Source: an uncultured Pseudomonadaceae bacterium
Lineage (GTDB): Bacteria > Pseudomonadota > Gammaproteobacteria > Pseudomonadales > Pseudomonadaceae
Reading direction: 5' to 3'
Length of the DNA: 12,285 nt
NCBI GenBank assembly: GCA_947630465.1
Contig: CANRHT010000043.1
Coordinates: 1 to 12,285 of the forward strand
Both the position numbers and the translations under genes were made by a program. This document shows, piece by piece, positions 1 through 6,422 of the stretch (the first letter of the stretch is position 1; each line of letters opens with the position of its first letter). The notes below the pieces were generated by a model that had not been told where the DNA came from, did not search any database, and saw only the letters and a list, made by a program, of their open reading frames with translations.

Positions 1-2
1 CG

Positions 3-518
3 ACCAATGATGTGATTGCGGCCTCGGAAATTATGATGTTAATCGCGGTGTACAGCGCGGTGATTATCATGTGCCTCATCACCTTCCGTTCAATTGCCGC
101 GACCATCTGCGTGATTTTGCCTTTAGTACTGACCTCAGTGCTGGGTAATGCTCTGATGGCCTATATGGGCATCGGCGTAAAGGTGGCAACTTTACCGGTG
201 ATTGCTCTGGGTGTGGGGATTGGTGTGGATTACGGTATCTATATTTACAGCCGCCTAGAAACCTTCTTACGCATGGGTATGCCGCTGCAAGAAGCCTACT
301 ATCAAACGCTAAAATCCACTGGTAAAGCGGTGCTCTTTACTGGGGTGTGCTTGGCAATTGGTGTAGCAACTTGGATGTTCTCGGCGATTAAGTTCCAAGC
401 CGATATGGGTTTGATGCTGACCTTTATGTTCCTGTGGAATATGTTCGGTGCGATTTGGTTGCTGCCAGCCTTGGCACGCTTTTTAATCAAGCCGGAGCGT
501 TTTAAGGCGCAGTCGTGA
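3..518 (+). CDS. MMPL/RND-superfamily exporter, C-terminal part (gene cut by the window edge)
   Basis: Only the last 171 or so codons are present. The frame is open from base 3, so no start codon is assigned; the GTG at 12 is internal. The fragment is strongly hydrophobic, with about five membrane segments. It carries the motif GVGIGVDYGIYIYSR, typical of the second membrane half of RND proteins of the 'predicted exporter' (MMPL-like) group. It ends with a short basic cytoplasmic tail (KPERFKAQS). Such proteins act in the inner membrane and usually move lipids or hydrophobic compounds using proton flow; the substrate cannot be read from this piece. It faces moaA convergently and is followed by an intrinsic terminator, so it is probably unrelated to the molybdenum genes. 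Family assignment is fairly secure; substrate unknown. Confidence 0.85.
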   Translation, partial: TNDVIAASEIMMLIAVYSAVIIMCLITFRSIAATICVILPLVLTSVLGNALMAYMGIGVKVATLPVIALGVGIGVDYGIYIYSRLETFLRMGMPLQEAYYQTLKSTGKAVLFTGVCLAIGVATWMFSAIKFQADMGLMLTFMFLWNMFGAIWLLPALARFLIKPERFKAQS

Positions 519-576
519 TAGTGCTTGGTTGGTTTGCGTAGGGCGTGCAGCTGTTGCAGTGCACGCCATCATAGAG

Positions 577-605
577 AAGGGCGCTGTATTCGAGCGCCCT
601 TTTTT
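577..605 (+). terminator. Intrinsic terminator after the RND exporter gene
   Basis: A perfect GC-rich stem, GGGCGCT (579-585) with AGCGCCC (593-599), has a 7-nt loop and is followed by a run of six T (600-605). The stem extends by A:T pairs at 577-578. The T run lies on the + side, so it mainly serves the exporter gene. It may also help shield that gene from the converging moaA transcript. Confidence 0.88.
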
Positions 606-653
606 ATTGCCGATGAAATATAAGTGAATAGCCGATTAAACAATCAAATCAAC

Positions 654-1646
654 TCAACCACCGCTGGCATTCATAAAACGAATAATTTGCACATCGCCAT
701 CACTGCTAAAATGATGCTGTTCAGGTTTGTTGTTGAGCGCTTCTCCAATGGCACTTAACACCGGCTCGTTACTCAATGGATAGCGGCGCAGCAGCGTCAG
801 TAAATCCAATGAGTGCTCATTACCTAAACATAATAAGAGCTTGCCTTCTACGGTGAGACGCACACGATTGCAGGTGCTGCAAAAGTTGTGTGAATGCGGT
901 GAAATAAAACCAATACGCGTATCTGGGTGATCCTGCAAACGCATATAGCGGGCAGGGCCGCCGCTGCTTTCATCGCTATCAAGTAGGGCGTAATGCGCTG
1001 CAATGCTATCGCGCACTTGATCGCTACTGAACAGTGCACTCTCGCGTGAACGGCCGACATGACCTAAAGGCATCTCTTCAATGAAGGTGATATCCACGTG
1101 GTTTTCGATTGCGTAAGCGGTTAAAGCAAGAATCTCGTCATCATTGTGCCCTTGGATAATCACGCTGTTGATCTTAATGCGTTTAAAACCGGCTTGACGT
1201 GCGGCTTGGATGCCGTTGAGTACTTGTTGAAGATCGCCCACTCGGGTCATGGCTTTAAATTTAGCAGGGCAGAGTGAATCTAAGCTGATATTAAGGCGCT
1301 GCACGCCAGCCTCTGCCAAGGCTTGCGCATATTTAGTCAGCTGCGAGCCGTTGGTGGTCATCACCAGCTCATTTAAGCCGGGGATGGCACTGATTGTTTC
1401 ACACAAACCAATAATGCCTTTACGGGTTAAAGGCTCACCACCGGTCAAACGGATTTTACTCACACCGTTGGCGACAAAGATTTCTGCACAGCGCTGGATT
1501 TCTTCAAGGCTTAAAATGCTGTGGCGTGGCAAGAATGTCATCTCTTCAGCCATGCAATAGATACAGCGAAAATCACAACGGTCAGTCACCGATAAGCGCA
1601 CGTAATTTATTGTTCGACCAAAGCCATCAATGAGTGCTGCAGACAT
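654..1646 (-). CDS. moaA: GTP 3',8-cyclase MoaA (radical SAM, first step of Moco synthesis)
   Basis: MoaA acts with MoaC to turn GTP into cyclic pyranopterin monophosphate in the cytoplasm. The 330-residue product has the radical-SAM cluster motif CDFRCIYC (Cys24, Cys28, Cys31) and the SAM-binding region LTGGEPL. A second C-terminal 4Fe-4S motif has Cys256, Cys259 and Cys273, as in known MoaA. The chain ends in Gly-Gly, the conserved tail needed for activity in this family. The open frame extends 43 codons further upstream, but the ATG at 1646 was chosen because AGGAG lies 8 nt before it, the protein then starts like the family, and the length matches (about 330). The gene stands alone on the minus strand, divergent from the DUF2478 gene. 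No frameshift or missing key residue was seen. Confidence 0.96.
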   Translation of the reverse strand: MSAALIDGFGRTINYVRLSVTDRCDFRCIYCMAEEMTFLPRHSILSLEEIQRCAEIFVANGVSKIRLTGGEPLTRKGIIGLCETISAIPGLNELVMTTNGSQLTKYAQALAEAGVQRLNISLDSLCPAKFKAMTRVGDLQQVLNGIQAARQAGFKRIKINSVIIQGHNDDEILALTAYAIENHVDITFIEEMPLGHVGRSRESALFSSDQVRDSIAAHYALLDSDESSGGPARYMRLQDHPDTRIGFISPHSHNFCSTCNRVRLTVEGKLLLCLGNEHSLDLLTLLRRYPLSNEPVLSAIGEALNNKPEQHHFSSDGDVQIIRFMNASGG

Positions 1647-1666
1647 GACATTACTCCTGTTGCGAG

Positions 1667-1703
1667 TGATGGCAGCGATCTTGTAGCTGTTGTTCTGCCA
1701 TTG
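1667..1703 (-). promoter_or_regulatory. Inverted repeat in the moaA leader (possible RNA hairpin)
   Basis: ATGGCAG (1669-1675) and CTGCCAT (1695-1701) form a 7-bp perfect inverted repeat, extendable by two G:T pairs. On the moaA strand it would form a hairpin ending some 10 nt before the AGGAG ribosome binding site. The distal arm overlaps a second short repeat, GCCATT-G-AATGGC (1697-1709), so two alternative pairings compete for the same bases. Known Moco RNA motifs precede moaA in some bacteria, but I do not recognise that motif here. Function is inferred only from position. Confidence 0.3.
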
Positions 1704-1808
1704 AATGGCTCGATTGTAGTCGTTTCGTACTGGAGTTGCAGGTGTTGGCGTAGGTTTTATTTGACCATGGCACAATGCGCAAATAGAAAAGCTCAGTTCA
1801 TCTGTAAA

Positions 1809-1814
1809 TATAAT
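1809..1814 (+). promoter_or_regulatory. Candidate -10 element for the DUF2478 gene
   Basis: A perfect TATAAT hexamer lies in the moaA/DUF2478 intergenic region, inside the 11-bp palindrome AATATAATATT (1807-1817). The sequence 17 nt upstream (GAAAAG) is not a good -35, so the promoter would be weak or need an activator. Transcription from here would give a leader of about 85 nt before the preferred start at 1907. In AT-rich sequence a chance match is possible. Confidence 0.3.
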
Positions 1815-1864
1815 ATTGTGCTAATAGCTCAAAGAAGATGACTGTTATTACAGTGGCGATGACC

Positions 1865-1888
1865 ATAGAGGTTATGCTGAGCCTCTAT
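1865..1888 (+). promoter_or_regulatory. Stem-loop just upstream of the DUF2478 start
   Basis: ATAGAGG (1865-1871) and CCTCTAT (1882-1888) form a perfect 7-bp stem with a 10-nt loop. It ends about 5 nt before the GAGAGAG ribosome-binding stretch for the ATG at 1907. The CCTCT arm could alternatively pair with that purine stretch. If translation instead starts at 1838 the element is coding. A role in translation control is speculative. Confidence 0.3.
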
Positions 1889-1906
1889 AGATTGAGAGAG
1901 CAGGGT

Positions 1907-2419
1907 ATGCAGCTTCCTGTAGCAGCCGTTATTCATCAGGGGAATGGACAAGGTGATGCCTTATTGGCTGACATTTTAGCGGGGATTCAGCAGCAAGGTT
2001 GGCGCGTACGTGGTTTATTGACCGAGCAGGGCAAGGATCCGCGTGGCATGGTACCCATGCAATTGCGTGATTTACATAGCGGTGAGCTGTTTGTGATTTC
2101 GCAGAACCTCGGTCGTGATGCGCGTGGCTGTCAGCTTGACCCAAGCGGTCTTGCACAAGCCAGCATCGTCTTACGCCGCGCACTAGCGGACAAACCTGAC
2201 CTGGTGTTTATCAATCGCTTTGGCTATGGCGAAAGCCAGGGGCGCGGCTTGAGCCAAGAGTTTGCTCAGCTGATCAGTGCTGGAATCCCACTGTTAACCT
2301 TAGTAAGTGATAAATATCTCGAAGCTTGGCATGCGTTTTCTGCTGGGCTGGCGCAGACCTTACCGTTGGAACGCGAGGCGATCGAGCGTTGGTGGGTATC
2401 GGTTAAGTCCAAGGCATAG
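1907..2419 (+). CDS. DUF2478 family protein linked to molybdenum genes
   Basis: The 170-residue soluble protein fits the DUF2478 family. It has an N-terminal beta strand and glycine loop (PVAAVIHQGNGQGDALLADI, about residues 4-23), a middle strand and the typical C-terminal segment DLVFINRFGYGESQGRGL followed by GIPLLTLVSDKYLEAWHAF. The fold resembles P-loop nucleotidases of the THEP1 type, but the loop reads GNGQGDALL, so the lysine expected in a Walker A (GKT/S) is absent. Family members are often found beside molybdate transport or Moco genes and their biochemical role is unknown to me. The start at 1907 was preferred over ATGs at 1838, 1859 and 1874: it has a GAGAGAG/AGGG purine stretch upstream and gives the family-like N-terminus. 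It leads a rightward block with the methyltransferase and modE. Family call is good; function is not known. Confidence 0.8.
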   Translation: MQLPVAAVIHQGNGQGDALLADILAGIQQQGWRVRGLLTEQGKDPRGMVPMQLRDLHSGELFVISQNLGRDARGCQLDPSGLAQASIVLRRALADKPDLVFINRFGYGESQGRGLSQEFAQLISAGIPLLTLVSDKYLEAWHAFSAGLAQTLPLEREAIERWWVSVKSKA

Positions 2420-2530
2420 ATTTAATTAAGAGTATGTTTAAACCATCATACATCTTGATGCTGTTCGCATCATATACATATCTTCAAGCAATATATTTGT
2501 CTGCTCAGTGATTAAAACAGTAGGCTCTGT

Positions 2531-2561
2531 GAGCTTATACAGCGCTGTACGGTATAAGATC
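2531..2561. promoter_or_regulatory. Inverted repeat upstream of the methyltransferase gene, candidate operator
   Basis: GAGCTTATAC (2531-2540) and GTATAAGATC (2552-2561) form a 10-bp inverted repeat with one mismatch and an 11-nt spacer that itself contains the palindrome AGCGCT. It ends 36 nt before the methyltransferase ATG and is not followed by T residues, so it is not an intrinsic terminator. The TTATA/TATAA arms recall the ModE-type site before modA, but the arms are about 3 nt further apart, so ModE binding is uncertain. It could be an operator for another regulator. It lies in the 178-nt gap 2420-2597, in which I see no other gene. Confidence 0.4.
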
Positions 2562-2597
2562 AGCAGTATCATTCCAGTTAAATAACAGAGATAGAGC

Positions 2598-3392
2598 ATG
2601 ATCAAGAGCATTGATTTTGGCCAACTGTATCGCGAGCATTTAGCCCGCAGTGGCCGTGTATTTAAGACACCGGCACAATGGGATAGCAAAGCTGCGCAAG
2701 GGCGCGGTAAAGCACTTGATAGCAGTTACCGCACAGCATTTGTCAGTCGCATGCAGTGTTCTATTGAGGATACCGTGCTGGATATTGGCTGCGGTCCCGG
2801 CACCATTGGTTTGGCCTTAGCGGGGCAGGTTAAGCAGGTTTACGGTTTGGATTACAGTCAGGGTATGCTCGATGCCATGCTGGAAAATGCTGCTGAGTTA
2901 CAGCTGGATAACGTTCAGCCGATCTTAGCCTCATGGGACGATGATTGGAGTGAGGTGCCAGTGTGTGATATTGCCGTGGTCTCGCGCGCCAGTATCGTTG
3001 CGGATATGGATGATGCGTTAGATAAGCTTAATCGCCATGCGCGTAAAAAAGTTTATATGACTCAATTGGTGGGTGGGCGTTTTGTCAGCCGAGAAGTAGA
3101 AGCGTTACTCGGGCGTGAGGATCGCAGTTTCCCTGATCATATCTACATTATGAACATGCTTTATCAGCGCAATATTTATCCAACTTTGGATTATATTGAA
3201 TCGCCCAGTCGTTTAGCGGATAGCAACAGCTTAGAAGAATTGCTCGATAAAGTACGCTGGAGTTTTGGCGAACTCAGCGGCGATGATGAGGCAAAAATCA
3301 GTGATTGGTATCAACAGGATCCGCAATACGCACAGCAAGGCGGTGAGCCCATGCGTTGGGCATTTATGAGTTGGACACCGCCTAAGCATTAA
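2598..3392 (+). CDS. Class I SAM-dependent methyltransferase in the molybdenum cluster
   Basis: The 264-residue soluble protein has a Rossmann-type methyltransferase core. Motif I is VLDIGCGPGTIG at about residues 60-71. The acidic end of strand 2 is GLDYS (83-87), and a motif-III-like strand CDIAVVSRAS is at about 123-132. About 50 residues precede the core (FGQLYREHLARSGR...), and the C-terminus is tryptophan-rich (MRWAFMSW). The ATG at 2598 has only a weak purine stretch (GAGATAGAG) before it, but it is the first Met and gives a family-like length. It lies between the DUF2478 gene and modE on the same strand, 138 nt before modE. The location suggests a molybdenum- or Moco-related job, but the methyl acceptor cannot be inferred. 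Resemblance to BioC/UbiE-like enzymes is only at fold level. Confidence 0.85.
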   Translation: MIKSIDFGQLYREHLARSGRVFKTPAQWDSKAAQGRGKALDSSYRTAFVSRMQCSIEDTVLDIGCGPGTIGLALAGQVKQVYGLDYSQGMLDAMLENAAELQLDNVQPILASWDDDWSEVPVCDIAVVSRASIVADMDDALDKLNRHARKKVYMTQLVGGRFVSREVEALLGREDRSFPDHIYIMNMLYQRNIYPTLDYIESPSRLADSNSLEELLDKVRWSFGELSGDDEAKISDWYQQDPQYAQQGGEPMRWAFMSWTPPKH

Positions 3393-3529
3393 AGGCAGTG
3401 CTCTCAATTGCACGGTACATTTTCAGTCTGGACTTGATCAGTCTATGCTGTGCAGGATGTGCTATAGGTTTTCTTGATAGCGAGTGCGATGACCACAACA
3501 ATTCAGTGACCGAGAGGAGCACGATAAGT

Positions 3530-4336
3530 ATGAGTGACGGCACAGCCTTTGGACTGCAAGGGCAGATCTGGATTACCGCCGGTGATGAAAGCATGGGCGG
3601 CCACGGGCGTATCTATTTGTTGTCGAAAATTGCTGAACTGGGCTCGATTTCGCAAGCGGCTAAGTCAATGAAAATGAGCTATAAAGCGGCGTGGGATGCG
3701 GTCAATCACATGAATAACCTCGCTGGTGAACCTTTATTGCATCGCACAACGGGTGGCAAAGGTGGTGGTTCGACCACCTTAACTGAGCGCGGTCAGCAAT
3801 TAATCAGTAACTTTCAGCGCATTGAGCAGGTGCACCAACGCTTTCTTGCCGAACTGAGCCAAGATACGGGTAATATTATTAATGATTTATTTATTTTAAA
3901 GAGGCTATCAATGAAAACCAGTGCACGTAATCAGTTTTTTGGCACCGTAAAATCCATCCAAATTGGCGCAACCAATGATGCGGTGGAAATTGCTATAGCC
4001 GGTGGTCACACAGTAGTGGCAACTGTCACCCGTGACAGCACTCAAGAGCTTGGGCTAACAGTCGGTAGTGAAGTCTTCGCTCTGATCAAAGCCTCATCCA
4101 TTATTTTGGTCGGTGAAGCTGAAGATGTACGTTTCTCTGCCCGCAATCAGTTTGCTGGCACTGTCGCGCGTGTGCAAACGGGTGCTGTGAATACTGAGGT
4201 TATCATCACTGTGGGCGATAGCACTTTGGCGGTGATCATTACCAATGGCAGCGCTGAAAACTTAGAGTTAAAAGAAGGCAGTGCAGTGACAGCGATCTTT
4301 AAGGCATCGAGCGTAATTGTTGGGTGTCCACTGTAA
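3530..4336 (+). CDS. modE: Molybdate-responsive transcriptional regulator ModE
   Basis: ModE binds molybdate as a dimer, represses molybdate transport genes and activates some molybdoenzyme or Moco genes. The 268-residue protein has an N-terminal LysR-like winged helix-turn-helix (about residues 20-120; GRIYLLSKIAELGSISQAAK, the glycine-rich wing TTGGKGGGSTTLTERG). Two tandem Mop molybdate-binding repeats follow, at about 129-195 and 201-266, each starting SARNQF-GTV. Length matches E. coli ModE (262). The start at 3530 has GAGAGGAG 10 nt upstream; the frame stays open 44 codons further but that extension looks unlike ModE. The segment before the Mop repeats is very AT-rich and has a good internal start at 3911. 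A site matching the ModE operator layout lies before modA at 9387-9410. I saw no clear ModE box before modE itself. Confidence 0.95.
   Translation: MSDGTAFGLQGQIWITAGDESMGGHGRIYLLSKIAELGSISQAAKSMKMSYKAAWDAVNHMNNLAGEPLLHRTTGGKGGGSTTLTERGQQLISNFQRIEQVHQRFLAELSQDTGNIINDLFILKRLSMKTSARNQFFGTVKSIQIGATNDAVEIAIAGGHTVVATVTRDSTQELGLTVGSEVFALIKASSIILVGEAEDVRFSARNQFAGTVARVQTGAVNTEVIITVGDSTLAVIITNGSAENLELKEGSAVTAIFKASSVIVGCPL
3901..3913 (+). promoter_or_regulatory. Possible internal ribosome binding site and start in modE
   Basis: AAAGAGG ends 6 nt before an in-frame ATG at 3911, inside an unusually AT-rich stretch. Translation from here would give a 141-residue protein made only of the two Mop repeats, the size and layout of di-Mop molbindins such as ModG. 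Whether it is used is inference. Confidence 0.35.
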
Positions 4337-4435
4337 TTAACTGAGATAGCGTAGGTGGCATGTCTGCAGTTGAATATGAAAATATCACTCAGCTTGCTGC
4401 AATAATGCAATCGCGGCAATGAGCTGCTTGTGCAA

Positions 4436-4462
4436 TCCAGCTTGTTAGCTTAACAAGCTGGA
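4436..4462. terminator. Perfect hairpin between convergent modE and moeA1, candidate terminator without a T run
   Basis: TCCAGCTTGTTA (4436-4447) pairs perfectly with TAACAAGCTGGA (4451-4462) around a 3-nt loop, giving a 12-bp stem. It includes the moeA1 stop codon (TAA, 4445-4447) and its last codons. No T run follows on either strand, so it is not a classic intrinsic terminator. It may slow polymerase between the convergent genes or protect 3' ends from decay. Confidence 0.45.
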
Positions 4463-5674
4463 ATACCCCACAAACCCCACCAAATCACCTTTCTCCACCG
4501 TTTCCTGTGGCTTAATCTCAACGAGCCCATCCGCCCAGCTGGCAGCGCTAAGCATGGCTGAGCTTTGCTTGGGATGGATTTCGGCGTGCAGTTGGCCGTT
4601 GTCTTGGAGCACTAAGCGCGCATGCAGGTATTGCTGGCGGGGGCTGTTTTTGGTCCAAGCGAACGCTGCTGGAATATGCAGGGCTTGATGGCTGCAATGA
4701 GTTGCGCCCTGAGCGTGTAGCAGTGCAGGGCGGGCAATGATTAATGCGGTGATCAGCGCTGCGGCTGGGTTGCCGGGTAGGCCAATCCACGGGGTGTCGC
4801 CAATTGTGCCAAAGGCTAAGGGTTTACCCGGCTGAATGGCCACGCGCCATAGATTGAGTTGACCCAAGGCACTGACGGCATTTTTCAGGTGGTCTTCTTC
4901 ACCCACGGAAACGCCACCACTGCTAATCAACACATCTTGTTCGCTGCTGGCTTTGTTTAAGCAGTCGATGTTGTGCTGCAGGTCATCGGGCATTTTAGGG
5001 TAGTGGGTGACAGTAAAACCTAAGCCGGTAAATAGGGCGCTGAGGCTATGGCTGTTGATGTCGTAAATTTGCCCAGGCTTAAGTGGTTGACCCAACTCGC
5101 AAAGTTCGTTGCCGCTACTGATTAAACCAATCCGCAGTGGCGTGTAGACCTCAACGTGCGCATAGCCTTGGCTGGCCAATAAACCGATTTCTTGAGCGCG
5201 CAGACGGGTGCCGGCTTCGAGCAGTAATTGTCCTTGTTGAATTTCTTCGCCACGACGACGAATATTGCCGCCCGCTTTACAATGATTAAACTGAATCTGC
5301 TCAGGGCTGATGCTGCAGTCTTCTTGCGCCACCACAGTATCTGCGCCCAGCGGCACGGGTGCGCCGGTGAGAATATGCATGCACTGGCCAGCGGGTAGAC
5401 TTTGCTCAGGCCTATCACCGGCAGCAATACGACCGGCTAAGGGTAAGCTGTTATCAGTCTGCTGCAGATCATTAGCGCGCAGAGCATAGCCATCCATCGC
5501 ACTGTTATCCCATTGCGGCACATCGACTTGTGCATACACAGACTCGGCCAGCACGCTGTTGTGAGCAGTCGGCAGTGCTTGCGTTTGCTGAGTTTTTTTG
5601 ATCTTCAGCGTGGCGGTTAATGCGCTAATGGCTTGCTCAATGCTGTGCATGATGCCTTGTTCGCAGACTGACAT
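4445..5674 (-). CDS. moeA: Molybdopterin molybdenumtransferase MoeA, copy 1 (divergent active-site residues)
   Basis: MoeA inserts molybdate into adenylated molybdopterin. The 409-residue protein has the family motifs in order: NSAMDGYALR (Asp61), LTGAPVPLGAD, NIRRRGEE, SSGNELCELGQP, the MoCF-domain motif LISSGGVSVGEEDH, and GLPGNPAAA. Compared with E. coli MoeA as I recall it, the residue aligned with Asp187 is Asn189, Lys275 is Arg277 and Lys279 is Gln281, while the other copy in this window keeps the usual residues. This copy probably belongs to a separate subfamily rather than being inactive. The ATG at 5674 shares one base with the moaE stop (TAATG) and has GAAGGA upstream, so translation is likely coupled. 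It is the last gene of the mobA-moaC-moaD-moaE-moeA1 block, and the strong hairpin at its end covers the stop codon. Confidence 0.93.
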   Translation of the reverse strand: MSVCEQGIMHSIEQAISALTATLKIKKTQQTQALPTAHNSVLAESVYAQVDVPQWDNSAMDGYALRANDLQQTDNSLPLAGRIAAGDRPEQSLPAGQCMHILTGAPVPLGADTVVAQEDCSISPEQIQFNHCKAGGNIRRRGEEIQQGQLLLEAGTRLRAQEIGLLASQGYAHVEVYTPLRIGLISSGNELCELGQPLKPGQIYDINSHSLSALFTGLGFTVTHYPKMPDDLQHNIDCLNKASSEQDVLISSGGVSVGEEDHLKNAVSALGQLNLWRVAIQPGKPLAFGTIGDTPWIGLPGNPAAALITALIIARPALLHAQGATHCSHQALHIPAAFAWTKNSPRQQYLHARLVLQDNGQLHAEIHPKQSSAMLSAASWADGLVEIKPQETVEKGDLVGFVGYSSLLS

Positions 5675-6144
5675 TAACGATTTTCCTTCTCTGAGTTATG
5701 CCAACGAGCAGCGGCGTCTGTGTCGCTATCGCGACCATCGACCCAGTGTGAACCTGCGCTGGTCTGTTCTTTTTTCCAAAACGGCGCGCGGGTTTTCAGG
5801 TAATCCATAATAAATTCACAGGCCGCAAAAGCCGCTGCACGGTGCATGCTGGAAGTGGCAACAAAAACAATCGGCTCGGCCACATGCATTGCGCCAACGC
5901 GATGCAAAATATGCGCATCAATTAACGGCCAGCGCTGCAGCGCTTCAGCACGAATTTTCGCCAAGGCTTTTTCAGTCATGCCAGGGTAATGCTCAAGAAA
6001 CAGCTCTTTAATGCTCTCATCTTGATTGATATCGCGCACATAACCGGTAAAGGTCACTACCGCGCCCACCCCAAGATCGCCGGCGTGCACAGCATTAAGC
6101 TCGACACCTGGGTCAAACGGCGCTGTTTGTACGCGAATACTCAT
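5674..6144 (-). CDS. moaE: Molybdopterin synthase catalytic subunit MoaE
   Basis: MoaE binds cPMP and, with the thiocarboxylated MoaD, adds the dithiolene sulfurs to form molybdopterin. The 156-residue product contains GAVVTFTGYVRD, the substrate-binding HR pair (101-102) and the motif YLKTRAPFWKKE with Lys117 and Lys124, matching the catalytic lysines of E. coli MoaE (119 and 126). The ATG at 6144 was chosen over an upstream Met because GGAGG stands 8 nt before it and the protein then begins as in the family. It starts 4 nt after the moaD stop, and its ribosome binding site lies inside the moaD Gly-Gly codons. It overlaps moeA1 by one base. All expected residues are present. Confidence 0.95.
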   Translation of the reverse strand: MSIRVQTAPFDPGVELNAVHAGDLGVGAVVTFTGYVRDINQDESIKELFLEHYPGMTEKALAKIRAEALQRWPLIDAHILHRVGAMHVAEPIVFVATSSMHRAAAFAACEFIMDYLKTRAPFWKKEQTSAGSHWVDGRDSDTDAAARWHNSEKENR

Positions 6145-6148
6145 GCGC

Positions 6149-6397
6149 TTAGCCTCCAGTGACCATTGGGAAAAACGCCAGTTCATCGCCAGCCTGCAGA
6201 GGCTCTTGCAGTGAGCAGACATCTTGATTGCGTGCACACATAATGCGTGGGTCGCTGAGCACTGTCCATGGCTCGCCGCGCGCGATTAAAAACTGGCGAA
6301 CATCGTCAATGCTTTGCCAGGTTTCTTGCCATGCGAGCTGTTCAGATTCGCAGTTTAATGCTTCACGATAACGCGCTAGAAACTGTACGATGAGCAT
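6149..6397 (-). CDS. moaD: Molybdopterin synthase sulfur carrier subunit MoaD
   Basis: This is a small ubiquitin-fold protein of 82 residues whose C-terminal glycine becomes a thiocarboxylate and gives sulfur to MoaE. The chain starts MLIVQFLARYREAL, the first beta strand of the fold. It ends DELAFFPMVTGG, the canonical MoaD tail with terminal Gly-Gly. The ATG at 6397 has TTGGAGA upstream; the longer open frame before it overlaps moaC and has no family similarity. It sits 25 nt after moaC and 4 nt before moaE, so the order moaC-moaD-moaE is kept. MoeB, which adenylates MoaD, is not in this window. Recognition rests on length, tail and neighbours and is firm. Confidence 0.94.
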   Translation of the reverse strand: MLIVQFLARYREALNCESEQLAWQETWQSIDDVRQFLIARGEPWTVLSDPRIMCARNQDVCSLQEPLQAGDELAFFPMVTGG

Positions 6398-6422
6398 GAT
6401 AATTGTTCTCCAAAATAAGCCA

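Noticed and set aside
1647..1775. Longer N-terminus for MoaA
   Set aside because: The 43 extra residues have no resemblance to MoaA, and a strong AGGAG site supports the start at 1646.
1647..1906. Moco riboswitch between moaA and the DUF2478 gene
   Set aside because: Short hairpins exist, but I could not recognise the conserved core of the Moco RNA motif on either strand; a covariance-model search would decide.
2608..2624. TTGAT-N4-GCCAA as an Anr/FNR box
   Set aside because: The second half matches at only three of five positions and it lies inside the methyltransferase coding sequence.
2438..2689. Open frame of 83 codons on the minus strand with a hydrophobic middle, covering the gap before the methyltransferase gene
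   Set aside because: It overlaps the start of the methyltransferase gene, has no family-like sequence that I recognise and covers an AT-rich regulatory gap, which explains the hydrophobic codons.
3398..3529. 44-residue extension of ModE
   Set aside because: It looks like translated intergenic sequence with cysteines and no family match, while GAGAGGAG precedes the ATG at 3530.
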